Shown here piece by piece: positions 57,207 to 64,000 of a stretch of 64,000 nt of DNA. This DNA comes from Flavobacterium anseongense (GTDB taxonomy: Bacteria > Bacteroidota > Bacteroidia > Flavobacteriales > Flavobacteriaceae), in assembly GCF_021608185.1 (NCBI RefSeq), contig NZ_JAKIHN010000001.1, forward strand, positions 372,001 through 436,000, read 5' to 3'. The position numbers and the translations under genes were made by a program. The notes below the pieces were generated by a model. It did not search any database, was not told the origin of the DNA, and saw nothing but the letters and a program-made list of their open reading frames with translations. Each line of letters starts with the position of its first letter. Position 1 is the first letter of the stretch.

Positions 57207-57882
57207 TTAAAAGTTTTTTTATGTCTTGTGTAATGGCTTTTACTCCTTTTTTCTCTAACCCGTCATAATATAGAATTGGGTTTCCAAAATTATCTTTTCG
57301 GCAACGGATGTTTCCTTTTTTGTCTATCAAAGCAAAAAGACCTGAATGTTCAAATCCACCTTCTACATTTTTGTTTTCGCCGGCATATACATTAAACCCT
57401 TTGTTGGCGATAGTAAAAATATATTCTTTATCTCCGGTCAACAAATGCCAATTAGAAGATTTCACGCCAATAGTTTTGGCATGTTCTTTTAGCACTTTTG
57501 AAGTATCATGTTCCGGATCGATAGAAATTGAAGCGATTCCGAAATTGGGATTTCCAAAAAACTCATTTTGAATATCAACCATATTTCTATTCATAACAGG
57601 GCAAATCGAAGGACAGCTTGAAAAGAAAAACTCCACCACATATACTTTCCCTAAAAAGGTTTTGTCGTTAATATTTGCTCCATTTTGGTCGGTTAATTCA
57701 AATTCGGGCACTGGCCCAATGGTTACCAAACCTGTTTCTCCATCTTTATGATTGGAAACTGCGTCTATTCTGTCGCCTTGAACGATAGTACCGCTTTTTA
57801 TTCTATTGATAATTTTTGGAATAAAGATGATTCCGAAAACTAAAATAACAAATGATACTCCGATGTATGCTTTATTCTTCAT
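57199..57882 (-). CDS. SCO family copper chaperone for cytochrome oxidase
   Basis: A 227-residue membrane-anchored thioredoxin-fold protein that helps load copper into the CuA site of cytochrome c oxidase. An N-terminal anchor (YIGVSFVILVFGIIFIPKII) precedes the copper ligands Cys90 and Cys94 (FFSSCPSICPVMNRN) and His179 (GGFEHSGLFALID). All three essential residues are present. It is followed by DUF420 and preceded 11 bases upstream by its cysteine-less relative. Confidence 0.93.
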   Translation of the reverse strand: MKNKAYIGVSFVILVFGIIFIPKIINRIKSGTIVQGDRIDAVSNHKDGETGLVTIGPVPEFELTDQNGANINDKTFLGKVYVVEFFFSSCPSICPVMNRNMVDIQNEFFGNPNFGIASISIDPEHDTSKVLKEHAKTIGVKSSNWHLLTGDKEYIFTIANKGFNVYAGENKNVEGGFEHSGLFALIDKKGNIRCRKDNFGNPILYYDGLEKKGVKAITQDIKKLLNE

Positions 57883-57893
57883 TTGATAAAAAT

Positions 57894-58553
57894 CTAGAGT
57901 TCTTTGGTAGCGTTGTGGTTTTTTTTAAGTGCGGCACGATATTCATAAATGATGATTTTCATATCGTCCATCATCTTGTTATAAAGCTCTGAAACAAAAA
58001 TGGTATTGTATCCTTCTTTATATTCAGGTGTTCCTTTTTGATCTTCGCCTTTTCTGCCTCTTAGGTTTCTTTTCTTATCGATGATAAAAACATTAGGTGT
58101 TGCCAATGTACTATCTAGTTTCCCAACCAATTGCATTTTGTCATAGAACGCATTTATTTCATTTGGCGAAGCAAAAACAAAATTCCATCCTTTATGTGTG
58201 CCTAATTTGTTTATGTCTAATTTTAGTAGCTCTTCGACCTGTTTCTGTGTTCCGTCAGGTAATACCATTACGACTTGAAAATCTTTGAAGTCTTTATATT
58301 TATCATAAATGATTTCATAAAGGTTGAAAAAGTTGCCTTTATGTTTCATAACATCACTTCCTATAAAGCCAAGAATTGTAATTTTATTGGTTAAGGCAAC
58401 CGGTTTGTCGTCCAGCGTTTTCCAGGTGTTAACTTCGGGAATATTTTTGGTAATCGTTGGTAAAGAAATAAAACTGTTTACTCCAGATGCAAAGAAAAGA
58501 TAGGCAACTATAGGCAGGATAAACAATACAAAAAGGACAATGTTTTTTTTCAT
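57894..58553 (-). CDS. Membrane-anchored thioredoxin-fold protein lacking the SCO cysteines
   Basis: A 219-residue protein. An N-terminal anchor (IVLFVLFILPIVAYLFFASG) is followed by a redoxin-like fold: KITILGFIGSDVMKHKGNFF, FQVVMVLPDGTQKQVEELL, WNFVFASPNEINAFY and TPNVFIIDKKRNLRGRKG. At the place of the SCO CxxxC it has GSDVMKHKG and no cysteine at all in the chain. It is therefore unlikely to bind copper as SCO does; a structural or scaffold role is inferred. It starts its own transcript, with a promoter core at 58577-58584, and leads into the SCO gene. Confidence 0.8.
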   Translation of the reverse strand: MKKNIVLFVLFILPIVAYLFFASGVNSFISLPTITKNIPEVNTWKTLDDKPVALTNKITILGFIGSDVMKHKGNFFNLYEIIYDKYKDFKDFQVVMVLPDGTQKQVEELLKLDINKLGTHKGWNFVFASPNEINAFYDKMQLVGKLDSTLATPNVFIIDKKRNLRGRKGEDQKGTPEYKEGYNTIFVSELYNKMMDDMKIIIYEYRAALKKNHNATKEL

Positions 58554-58576
58554 TTGAATTGTGAAAAAGGAATGTG

Positions 58577-58584
58577 CAAAAATA
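58577..58584 (-). promoter_or_regulatory. Promoter core TAnnTTTG for the SCO-DUF420 transcript
   Basis: The minus strand reads TATTTTTG, between the subunit IV terminator and the ATG at 58553. Confidence 0.55.
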
Positions 58585-58627
58585 AAAAAATCCCGTCTGT
58601 TTCAATAGAATAGACGGGACTTTTTTT
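58584..58627 (-). terminator. Terminator of the cytochrome oxidase transcript
   Basis: TCCCGTCT (58591-58598) pairs with AGACGGGA (58612-58619); both sides carry seven-base A and T runs, so the minus-strand transcript ends in a T tract. Confidence 0.82.
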
Positions 58628-58641
58628 GAATTAATATAGTG

Positions 58642-59004
58642 TTAAAAATTCCACTTAATAGTGCCATTTTTAAAAACCTCAAAAATGTAATCTGCTTCAA
58701 CAAGAAGTATAAATAGTAAGTATAATACAAGGAAAATAACAGTGGCAACAACTGACCAACGTAAACTGGCTGTTTCACCTTCCATGTGCATGAAAACCCA
58801 TGTGATTTTATAGGCTTTATAAAGTGTTAAAATGATGAAAACCCAGTTCAGCAAATTCATGCTGATGAAGTTGTTCATGTATAAAAAATCGGGTCTTAAG
58901 ATTCCCAAGTAAACTTCAACTATTGTTACTACGGAAAGAATTCCGAAAACTGTCCAGATTCTTTTTATGTTTGATCCTTGTTCGTGCCCTTCTGCGTGTG
59001 CCAT
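58642..59004 (-). CDS. Cytochrome c oxidase subunit IV family protein
   Basis: A 120-residue protein with three membrane segments (IWTVFGILSVVTIVEVYLGI, NLLNWVFIILTLYKAYKITW, WSVVATVIFLVLYLLFILLV). The N terminus MAHAEGHEQG and the EVYLGIL and FMHMEGE motifs suit the COX4_pro-type small subunit that stabilises the oxidase. It is the last gene of the cyoE-subunit III transcript, 24 bases after the larger subunit III gene. Confidence 0.88.
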   Translation of the reverse strand: MAHAEGHEQGSNIKRIWTVFGILSVVTIVEVYLGILRPDFLYMNNFISMNLLNWVFIILTLYKAYKITWVFMHMEGETASLRWSVVATVIFLVLYLLFILLVEADYIFEVFKNGTIKWNF

Positions 59005-59028
59005 GATGTGTGATACTTTTTAAAAAAA

Positions 59029-60060
59029 TTAAACTAAGTAGAAGAATGTAAATACGAATACCCAAACTAAATCGACAAAGTGCCAATAAAGTCCAACTTT
59101 TTCTACCATTTCATAGGTTCTTCTTTTCTCATATGTTCCTAAAACAACATTTAAGAAAATGATGAAGTTGATAATAACTCCGGAAAATACGTGGAAACCG
59201 TGGAAACCCGTTATGAAGAAGAAGAAATCAGCAAATAGTTTACTTCCGTATTCATTGTGTTTCAAGTTTGCACCTTCAACAACAATAGCGGCATTGGCTA
59301 CCATTATTTCGGATTCAGCTCTTGTTAAGACTTCTCTTTTTTTATTGTGATTTAAACCCGGTTGAAGTTTTTTGTTTGCTTTATCTTCGGGAGTATCTCT
59401 ATAAATTTTTTCTGTTCTGACTAATAATTCAGGATGTGCTGCAAAACCGGCTTGTACTTCGGCAACCGAATAAGTGGTTAGGGTTTCTTCATCTTTCATA
59501 AACCACTTCCCTTTATCTCTTGTTAAGGCTTCTCTTTGTCCAGGCAAGTCTATCGCAAAGTCTTCCAACTTAACTCTTTCTCCTTTATTGTTCACAAATT
59601 GAATGATGCTTCCACCTTTAGTTTCAACAGCACCGTATTCCCCTTTAATGAAGTTTTTCCATTCCCAGGCTTGTGAACCTACGAAGATTAAACCGCCAAG
59701 AATAGTCAACAGCATGTAGAACGCTACCTTTTTTTGTTTCATGTGATGACCGGCATCAACTGCCAATACCATGGTTACAGAAGAAAAAATCAGGATAAAA
59801 GTCATCAATGCCACATAATACATCGGTGCTTCTACACCATGCATAAATGGGAAGTGTGTAAACACTTCATCGGCAATAGGCCAATTATCAATAAATTTAA
59901 ATCTAGAAAAACCATACGCAGCAAGAAAACCAGAGAAGGTTAAAGCATCGGATATGATGAAAAACCACATCATTAATTTGCCATAACTTGCTCCCATTGG
60001 CTCGTTTCCGCCGCCCCATGTATTTTCAGTATTATTTCCAGTAGTAACTGTAGCTCCCAT
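59029..60060 (-). CDS. Cytochrome c oxidase subunit III with large soluble insertion
   Basis: A 343-residue membrane protein of the heme-copper oxidase subunit III family. The order of segments is LMMWFFIISDALTFSGFLAA (about 26-45), YYVALMTFILIFSSVTMVLA, FYMLLTILGGLIFVGSQAWEW, then FADFFFFITGFHGFHVFSGV and GLYWHFVDLVWVFVFTFFYL. Between the SQAWEW helix and the FITGFHG helix lies a hydrophilic insert of about 130 residues (roughly 132-265) rich in Lys, Glu and Thr. A standard five-helix subunit III lacks this. It lies 43 bases after the second subunit III gene. Confidence 0.9.
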   Translation of the reverse strand: MGATVTTGNNTENTWGGGNEPMGASYGKLMMWFFIISDALTFSGFLAAYGFSRFKFIDNWPIADEVFTHFPFMHGVEAPMYYVALMTFILIFSSVTMVLAVDAGHHMKQKKVAFYMLLTILGGLIFVGSQAWEWKNFIKGEYGAVETKGGSIIQFVNNKGERVKLEDFAIDLPGQREALTRDKGKWFMKDEETLTTYSVAEVQAGFAAHPELLVRTEKIYRDTPEDKANKKLQPGLNHNKKREVLTRAESEIMVANAAIVVEGANLKHNEYGSKLFADFFFFITGFHGFHVFSGVIINFIIFLNVVLGTYEKRRTYEMVEKVGLYWHFVDLVWVFVFTFFYLV

Positions 60061-60103
60061 AAAAGTTATAAGTTAAAAAGTTCCCAAATTTAGATTTTTT
60101 TTC

Positions 60104-60685
60104 TTATTTAAAGAAATATAAAAATAAAAACAAACAAATCCATAAGAAATCAAGAAAGTGCCAATACATTGCACCTAGCTCAATTCCAAGCGTTTGACTT
60201 GAATTGTATTTTTGTTTAAAATGATTATAAATTATGATTAAAAGACAAATTAATCCTCCTGCAAGATGCGCTAAGTGAACTGTCGCAATTACGTACAGAA
60301 AAGTTGTGGCAATATTACTCTCAGGTCCGGCAAAAAAATAGCCGTTATCCATCAATTGTCCGAAGCCTTTAAATTGAAAAAAAACAAACGAAATTCCTAA
60401 GGCTAAAGTCAGTAAAAGAAGGTTGGTCGTAGCCGTTCTATTGTCTTTTTGTATTGCCTTTTTAGCCAAATGAAAAGTAACGCTACACAAAATAATGGCA
60501 AGTGTACTAAAGTAAAAAGCGGTTGGCAACTGGAAATCTTTCATCCAGTCTTCTCTTGATTTGCTTACTACAAAAGCACTCACTATTCCGGCAAACATCA
60601 TCGTCATGCTTCCCATAGCAAACAACAACAATAATTTTGCTGATCTTGCTTTTCTTTCTTTATGTTCCTGGGCAGTCATTGTCAT
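60104..60685 (-). CDS. Cytochrome c oxidase subunit III (short form)
   Basis: A 193-residue protein with five membrane segments: LLLLFAMGSMTMMFAGIVSA, AFYFSTLAIILCSVTFHLA, LLLLTLALGISFVFFQFKG, FLYVIATVHLAHLAGGLICL and MYWHFLDFLWICLFLFLYFF. The terminal YWHFLDFLW motif is the subunit III signature. It lies between cyoE and the longer subunit III gene. Subunits I and II of the oxidase are not in the window. Confidence 0.92.
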   Translation of the reverse strand: MTMTAQEHKERKARSAKLLLLFAMGSMTMMFAGIVSAFVVSKSREDWMKDFQLPTAFYFSTLAIILCSVTFHLAKKAIQKDNRTATTNLLLLTLALGISFVFFQFKGFGQLMDNGYFFAGPESNIATTFLYVIATVHLAHLAGGLICLLIIIYNHFKQKYNSSQTLGIELGAMYWHFLDFLWICLFLFLYFFK

Positions 60686-60692
60686 AAGTAAA

Positions 60693-61595
60693 CTATCTTA
60701 AAAATTTATCAATAATATAAACCAATTGCAGCAAAGATATATAAGAAACACTTACCAGCATTAAAGTTCGGGCTGCTTTTGAAGTTCTTTCCTGATATAA
60801 TTTCACCGCATAAAAAAGCATCCAAAGACCAAGCAAAAATACGATTACCGCTGCAATCGGAGAAATGTATAATCTTCCGGTATAGCCCAAACAAGGCAAC
60901 ATCGAAGCGACCAACAACCAAACACAATACAATATCGTTTGCATCGCAGTAGATTTATCTTTTTTTCCTGTTGGCAACATAAAGAATCCTGCTTTTTCAT
61001 AGTCTTCAAACAAGAACCAACCAATGGCCCAAAAATGTGGAAACTGCCAAAAGAACTGTATCAGGAAAAGTGTTCCGGCTTCTATTCCAAAATTATCGGT
61101 AGCCGCAACCCAACCCAACATAAACGGAATCGCGCCCGGAAAAGCTCCAACAAAAACCGAAAGCGGTGTGTGTTGTTTTAATGGTGTATAAACGCTTGTG
61201 TACAGAAAAATTGAAATCGCGCCAAACATAGCCGACTTGGGATTGATAAGATACAACAATATCAAACCAATAATTGTCAACAAACTAGCAACAAACAAAG
61301 CATGATTTGGCGACATTCTTCCCGAAGCAACAGGACGGTTTTTGGTTCTGTCCATTAAGGCGTCGAGGTCTTTTTCGATAACCTGATTAAAAGCATTCGA
61401 AGCACCAACCATGCAGTAACCACCAATGGCCAACATCAATAAAGTCGAAATTTTTAAATCATGAAAATCGAGTACACCAAGCAAATAACCCGCAATAGAA
61501 GAAAACACGACACTAATAGCTAAACCTGCTTTGGTGATTTCTTTAAAATCAATCGCAATTTGTCTGATAGAAAATGTAGAAGCAGTCGCGTTCAT
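60693..61595 (-). CDS. cyoE: Protoheme IX farnesyltransferase (heme O synthase)
   Basis: The inner-membrane prenyltransferase converts heme B to heme O for heme-copper oxidases. The 300-residue UbiA-family protein has the prenyl diphosphate-binding motif NQVIEKDLDALMDRTKNRP near 65-83 and a second acidic region (EDYEKAGFFMLP) near 195, with seven or more hydrophobic helices. It is first in the oxidase transcript, with subunit III genes eight bases downstream. Confidence 0.94.
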   Translation of the reverse strand: MNATASTFSIRQIAIDFKEITKAGLAISVVFSSIAGYLLGVLDFHDLKISTLLMLAIGGYCMVGASNAFNQVIEKDLDALMDRTKNRPVASGRMSPNHALFVASLLTIIGLILLYLINPKSAMFGAISIFLYTSVYTPLKQHTPLSVFVGAFPGAIPFMLGWVAATDNFGIEAGTLFLIQFFWQFPHFWAIGWFLFEDYEKAGFFMLPTGKKDKSTAMQTILYCVWLLVASMLPCLGYTGRLYISPIAAVIVFLLGLWMLFYAVKLYQERTSKAARTLMLVSVSYISLLQLVYIIDKFLR

Positions 61596-61615
61596 TGGTG
61601 TTTTTAAAACTGCCG

Positions 61616-61623
61616 CAAAGGTA
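61616..61623 (-). promoter_or_regulatory. Promoter core TAnnTTTG for the oxidase transcript
   Basis: The minus strand reads TACCTTTG, 20 bases before the cyoE ATG. Confidence 0.55.
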
Positions 61624-61731
61624 CTTTATAGAAAACGATTTGACAAAAAAATATAGAGGATATTTCCAACTTTGTCATTCCTGCTTAGACTTGGTTTTAG
61701 GAGCGTCGCCTTTATCTTTCATTTCACTTAT

Positions 61732-61797
61732 CCTCCCGCTATCCGCACTACATGCCTGCCGGCAGGCAGGCAGGGTAGCCAGCTCCTATCGGGGCTA
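61732..61797 (-). repeat. REP-like element, copy D
   Basis: On the minus strand it runs from AATAGCCCCGATAGGAGC to GCGGATAGCGGGAGG. Its centre is replaced by a separate perfect palindrome GCCTGCCGGCAGGC (61754-61767) with extra GGCA units. It lies between the cyoE promoter and the terminator of the next gene. Confidence 0.72.
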
Positions 61798-61825
61798 TTC
61801 GGGACGTTTTGTTTCTTTTCAAAAT

Positions 61826-61854
61826 AAAAAAGCACTCTTTTTCAAGAGTGCTTT
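61826..61854 (-). terminator. Terminator of the secreted unknown at 61878
   Basis: AAAGCACTCTT pairs with AAGAGTGCTTT around TTTC; on the minus strand a T tract follows. Confidence 0.87.
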
Positions 61855-61877
61855 CATCAACATTATATTTTTCGCAA

Positions 61878-62627
61878 CTATAATTTAGCTTCTGTTTTCT
61901 TAACTATTTTCTGAATACGCTTATTCAAATCTCCCATAAGTTCTTCCATAGCACTTTCGCAGTTTGGAAGAATTTTATCTACATCAAGTACAGGAATACC
62001 ACCAACCATTATCATCGTTTTCTTTGAACGCTCATTTTCGTTGATTACAAAAAGTTTTTCTCCTTTTTTATTATACACCGAAATTCTTGTAAACGCTCTA
62101 ACTTTTAATGTTGTCGTTCCTCCGATTCCAAATCCTTTTTCAAAAGAAAAATCGATATGTAAAAACATTACTCCATCTGCCTTAACAGCATCTGCCATTG
62201 CTTGGGTCATACCTTCTTCGTTTGCAGCTGCCAACGGACCATCATAAATATATTTATATCCATCGTAAACCAGGTAATCTTTGGCTTCAAAATTTGACAT
62301 TTGGTACTTAGGAACAAAATTTTTGTATGCATCAGAGCCTAATACATCTGCTTCAGGCACCAAATCAAAAGGAAATGATTTAGCATATTCGTTGTAAAAA
62401 GCATCGTGAAATTTGTTCAAAATAGGCTTCAAATTAAACTTTGGATTGTCCCGCAATTCAAATACTTTCTTAATAACACCTTCGGTAAGTTTGTCACCGG
62501 CAATCTCTGTAAAATCGATTACTTTATTGGCGTAAAAGGTTACTACAGCTACTTTTTTCTTTTGTGCCGAAACCGTAAATACAGACAGCATCAAAAAGAA
62601 CAAAAGTATGTTCTTTGTTGTTTTCAT
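61878..62627 (-). CDS. Secreted protein of unknown function
   Basis: A 249-residue protein with signal peptide MKTTKNILLFFLMLSVFTVSAQ. The mature sequence begins KKKVAVVTFYANKVIDFTEI and alternates strands and helices; AVKADGVMFLHIDFSFEKGF and KVRAFTRISVYNKKGEKLFV read as central strands. No cysteine pair or catalytic motif stands out. I do not recognise the family. It has its own promoter core and terminator, so it is monocistronic. Its texture is like periplasmic nucleotide-binding-fold or lipoprotein-partner proteins, but that is only an impression. Confidence 0.8.
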   Translation of the reverse strand: MKTTKNILLFFLMLSVFTVSAQKKKVAVVTFYANKVIDFTEIAGDKLTEGVIKKVFELRDNPKFNLKPILNKFHDAFYNEYAKSFPFDLVPEADVLGSDAYKNFVPKYQMSNFEAKDYLVYDGYKYIYDGPLAAANEEGMTQAMADAVKADGVMFLHIDFSFEKGFGIGGTTTLKVRAFTRISVYNKKGEKLFVINENERSKKTMIMVGGIPVLDVDKILPNCESAMEELMGDLNKRIQKIVKKTEAKL

Positions 62628-62653
62628 AAATTATTTTGTTTTTATTGTTGGCG

Positions 62654-62661
62654 CAAATATA
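62654..62661 (-). promoter_or_regulatory. Promoter core TAnnTTTG for the secreted unknown
   Basis: The minus strand reads TATATTTG, 26 bases before the ATG at 62627. Confidence 0.55.
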
Positions 62662-62720
62662 CTTTTTAAAACCAAACGCAAAACTTTTAATTTGGTTAAA
62701 TTCAGTAGTTTGTCCCAACA

Positions 62721-62750
62721 AAAAAGAGACCAATAAATATTGGTCTCTTT
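62721..62750 (-). terminator. Terminator of the fasciclin gene
   Basis: AAAGAGACCAATA pairs exactly with TATTGGTCTCTTT around two A residues; the minus-strand T run follows. Confidence 0.88.
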
Positions 62751-62775
62751 TCCACTTAAAATTCTAAACAATTAA

Positions 62776-63396
62776 CTAATTTATTGGCAACAATACTGCA
62801 TCTACTACATGTATAATTCCGTTTGAAGCTGAAATATTAGCTGCCGTAATAGTGGCTGTATTTCCAATGGCATTGATAGAACCACTTGGAGTTACCGAAA
62901 ATTGACTTCCTAAGAGCGTAGTTATTTCTCGGGTTCCTCTTCTTGGCACTACACTATTGGCAGCACGTCTACCTTCTGTTACATGGTATAATAAAACATC
63001 ACGAACTAATGGTGCCGGAAGTTCAGTAATACTGTTGACATTTAAGGCAGCGTACAAATTTTGAAAGGCTTCATCTGTTGGAGCAAAAACAGTGTATTGG
63101 TCTTTTCCGTTGGCAAACAGATTTACAAGTCCTGTATTAAGTTCGGAATCTACATAGACCAAAGCAGAAACCAACTCATTAAACCCGGCATCTACCGCTA
63201 TGCCTGCAATGGAAGCATTACCTGGAGCCGGAGCTCGATTCAATACATCAAAAGTCTCTTTGATAGAAAGTTTTGAAGTTGTTGCATCATCAGTTGTATT
63301 ATCATCCGGAGAACAAGATGAAAAGCTGAAAGAAATAAAAGCCAACAGCACAAATGCTTTTACGGCAGTAATTAGTTTGAAATTTTTGTTTTTCAT
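62776..63396 (-). CDS. Fasciclin (FAS1) domain lipoprotein
   Basis: A 206-residue protein. A lipoprotein signal ends at FSSC (Cys about 28), followed by an acidic Asp/Thr-rich linker. One FAS1 domain covers about 65-205: NELVSALVYVDSELNTGLVN, the H1-like QYTVFAPTDEAFQNL, the VLLYHVTEGRRAANS motif and the closing NGIIHVVDAVLLP. FAS1 proteins act in adhesion to surfaces or other cells. It is monocistronic; the best promoter core (63534-63541) is 137 bases upstream. Confidence 0.9.
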   Translation of the reverse strand: MKNKNFKLITAVKAFVLLAFISFSFSSCSPDDNTTDDATTSKLSIKETFDVLNRAPAPGNASIAGIAVDAGFNELVSALVYVDSELNTGLVNLFANGKDQYTVFAPTDEAFQNLYAALNVNSITELPAPLVRDVLLYHVTEGRRAANSVVPRRGTREITTLLGSQFSVTPSGSINAIGNTATITAANISASNGIIHVVDAVLLPIN

Positions 63397-63756
63397 AGTG
63401 AATAGTTTTAATGTTATTATTGAAATTATTGATTTTCAAAAATGATACAAACCAAAAAAATGGTTCTAATAAAACTAGTAGGTGAAAGAGTTGGGATTGA
63501 AAATAAATAAACTTTTGTTTAATTATTTCTATTCAAAGTTAAACAAAATATGTTTGCAAAAATTACTTTAGCATTAGTTTAACAATCGTTTAAATAAGTA
63601 AAAATGAATTTGCTGCTTGACAAATAAGCAATTAGCAAGGAAATAAGGAAACCTTGCCACTGGTGTGGGTATCTGAAAATCAATTTAGGACTGCTTCGCT
63701 TGTGTCCCGTCTTTTCAGGAATTATAAAAGAGTGGCTTGGTTATGCGAACAAAATC
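63397..63756. other. 360-base intergenic region
   Basis: AT-rich spacer upstream of the fasciclin gene. It contains one minus-strand TAACTTTG core at 63534-63541 and a short GC-richer inverted repeat (GCAAGG / CCTTGC, about 63636-63657) without a T tract. No open frame with coding character is seen. Confidence 0.55.
63534..63541 (-). promoter_or_regulatory. Possible promoter core for the fasciclin gene
   Basis: The minus strand reads TAACTTTG, an exact TAnnTTTG match, but 137 bases before the ATG. Confidence 0.35.
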
Positions 63757-64000
63757 CTAGTAATCAAAATACCAGTTAAATATATCACATCGCAATCCAA
63801 CTGAAAACCAAGTGGTGCTTTCTTTAAAAGCAGTTGCAGTTTCCGTTGCCGGGCTGAAGTTTCTGTAGATAAAACTACCGAACAGTTTCATGTTGGTTGA
63901 AGGATTTATCAAATAACCCGCTTGCACATCGGCTATGAAAATGCTGGTTTTGTTTCCTTGCCCAATGTTTACTCCTGTATCAAAAGGGCGGTTATCATTA
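63757..64000 (-). CDS. C-terminal end of an outer-membrane beta-barrel protein
   Basis: An open frame enters from the right edge and stops at 63757, leaving about 80 codons. The readable part shows alternating amphipathic strands: SIFIADVQAGYLINPSTNMK, LFGSFIYRNFSP and a terminal strand TWFSVGLRCDIFNWYFDY ending in an aromatic residue, the usual C-terminal signal for BamA-mediated insertion. The final FNWYFDY recalls gliding-motility protein RemB of Flavobacterium, but this is from memory and weak. The frame was translated by eye from the minus strand. Confidence 0.65.
   Translation of the reverse strand, partial: NDNRPFDTGVNIGQGNKTSIFIADVQAGYLINPSTNMKLFGSFIYRNFSPATETATAFKESTTWFSVGLRCDIFNWYFDY

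Noticed and set aside
61595..61888. A 97-codon plus-strand open frame
   Set aside because: It covers the cyoE promoter, REP copy D and a terminator, and has no protein-like composition.
1..64000. Defence island, integron or transposon
   Set aside because: No transposase, integrase, nuclease-helicase cluster, toxin-antitoxin pair or target-site duplication could be found; gene content is core metabolism and envelope.

Overview
This 64 kb window is chromosomal DNA from a member of the Bacteroidota, most probably Flavobacterium or a close relative. The base composition is AT-rich. Many gene starts are preceded by the Bacteroidota promoter core TAnnTTTG rather than by Shine-Dalgarno sequences. 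Lineage-typical proteins include a type IX secretion C-terminal sorting domain, a PorP/SprF protein, DUF6089, S46 peptidase, paired OmpH chaperones behind bamA, a TonB-receptor-type barrel and a FolK-deoxynucleoside kinase fusion. No phage, insertion sequence, CRISPR array or defence island is visible. The window is mainly core genome, and its unexplained structure lies between the genes.

Layout. 1-7.4 kb: the end of pruA, a T9SS-exported lipase-like protein, rsmG, a fatty-acid desaturase, an aminotransferase, a small His/Cys-rich secreted protein and a Crp/Fnr regulator. 7.5-9.8 kb: a compact redox cluster (pirin, GNAT, OsmC, mono-cluster Fe-S protein, FMN reductase). 9.9-15.4 kb: fabD, an M23 peptidase, a lipoprotein, galE with a sugar aminotransferase, and waaA, so mostly envelope and lipid functions. 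15.4-23.4 kb: S46 dipeptidyl peptidase, an Ala/Thr repeat lipoprotein, tRNA-Gly and tRNA-Leu, mutS, a DUF1573 protein, a SpoU methyltransferase and the folK fusion. 23.5-31 kb: an AsmA-like protein, DUF2797, a GH3 enzyme, a 44-residue lipoprotein and an outer-membrane receptor. 31-36.6 kb (minus strand): pdxJ, hydrolase, YvlD-type membrane protein, tig, clpP and clpX. 36.7-45 kb: CBS protein, nadK, DUF6089, uppS, bamA, two ompH genes and murI, forming an outer-membrane and cell-wall biogenesis block. 45-56.3 kb: gamma carbonic anhydrase, PorP/SprF, Nfu-type scaffold, a YyaL-like thioredoxin protein, MscS, tsaB, an efflux adaptor with TolC, and DUF4403. 56.4-61.6 kb (minus strand): cyoE, two cytochrome oxidase subunit III proteins, subunit IV, an SCO protein with a cysteine-less relative, and DUF420, all for aerobic respiration. 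61.9-64 kb: a secreted unknown, a fasciclin lipoprotein and the 3' end of an outer-membrane protein gene.

The most interesting non-coding signal is a set of repeat families scattered between genes. One is a REP-like element with four diverged copies, with conserved ends AGCCCCGAT and AGCGGGAG around a variable hairpin. Another is a group of low-complexity short-unit repeats at seven or more sites, one of which appears to have been captured into coding sequence. There are also two other inverted-repeat types. Further points are probable leaderless mRNAs for the Crp/Fnr gene and murI, an inverted repeat over the tig promoter, a sigma-54-like site before a repeat lipoprotein, and a terminator-like hairpin between a promoter and the MscS start. 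All family assignments come from reading the sequence without database searches.
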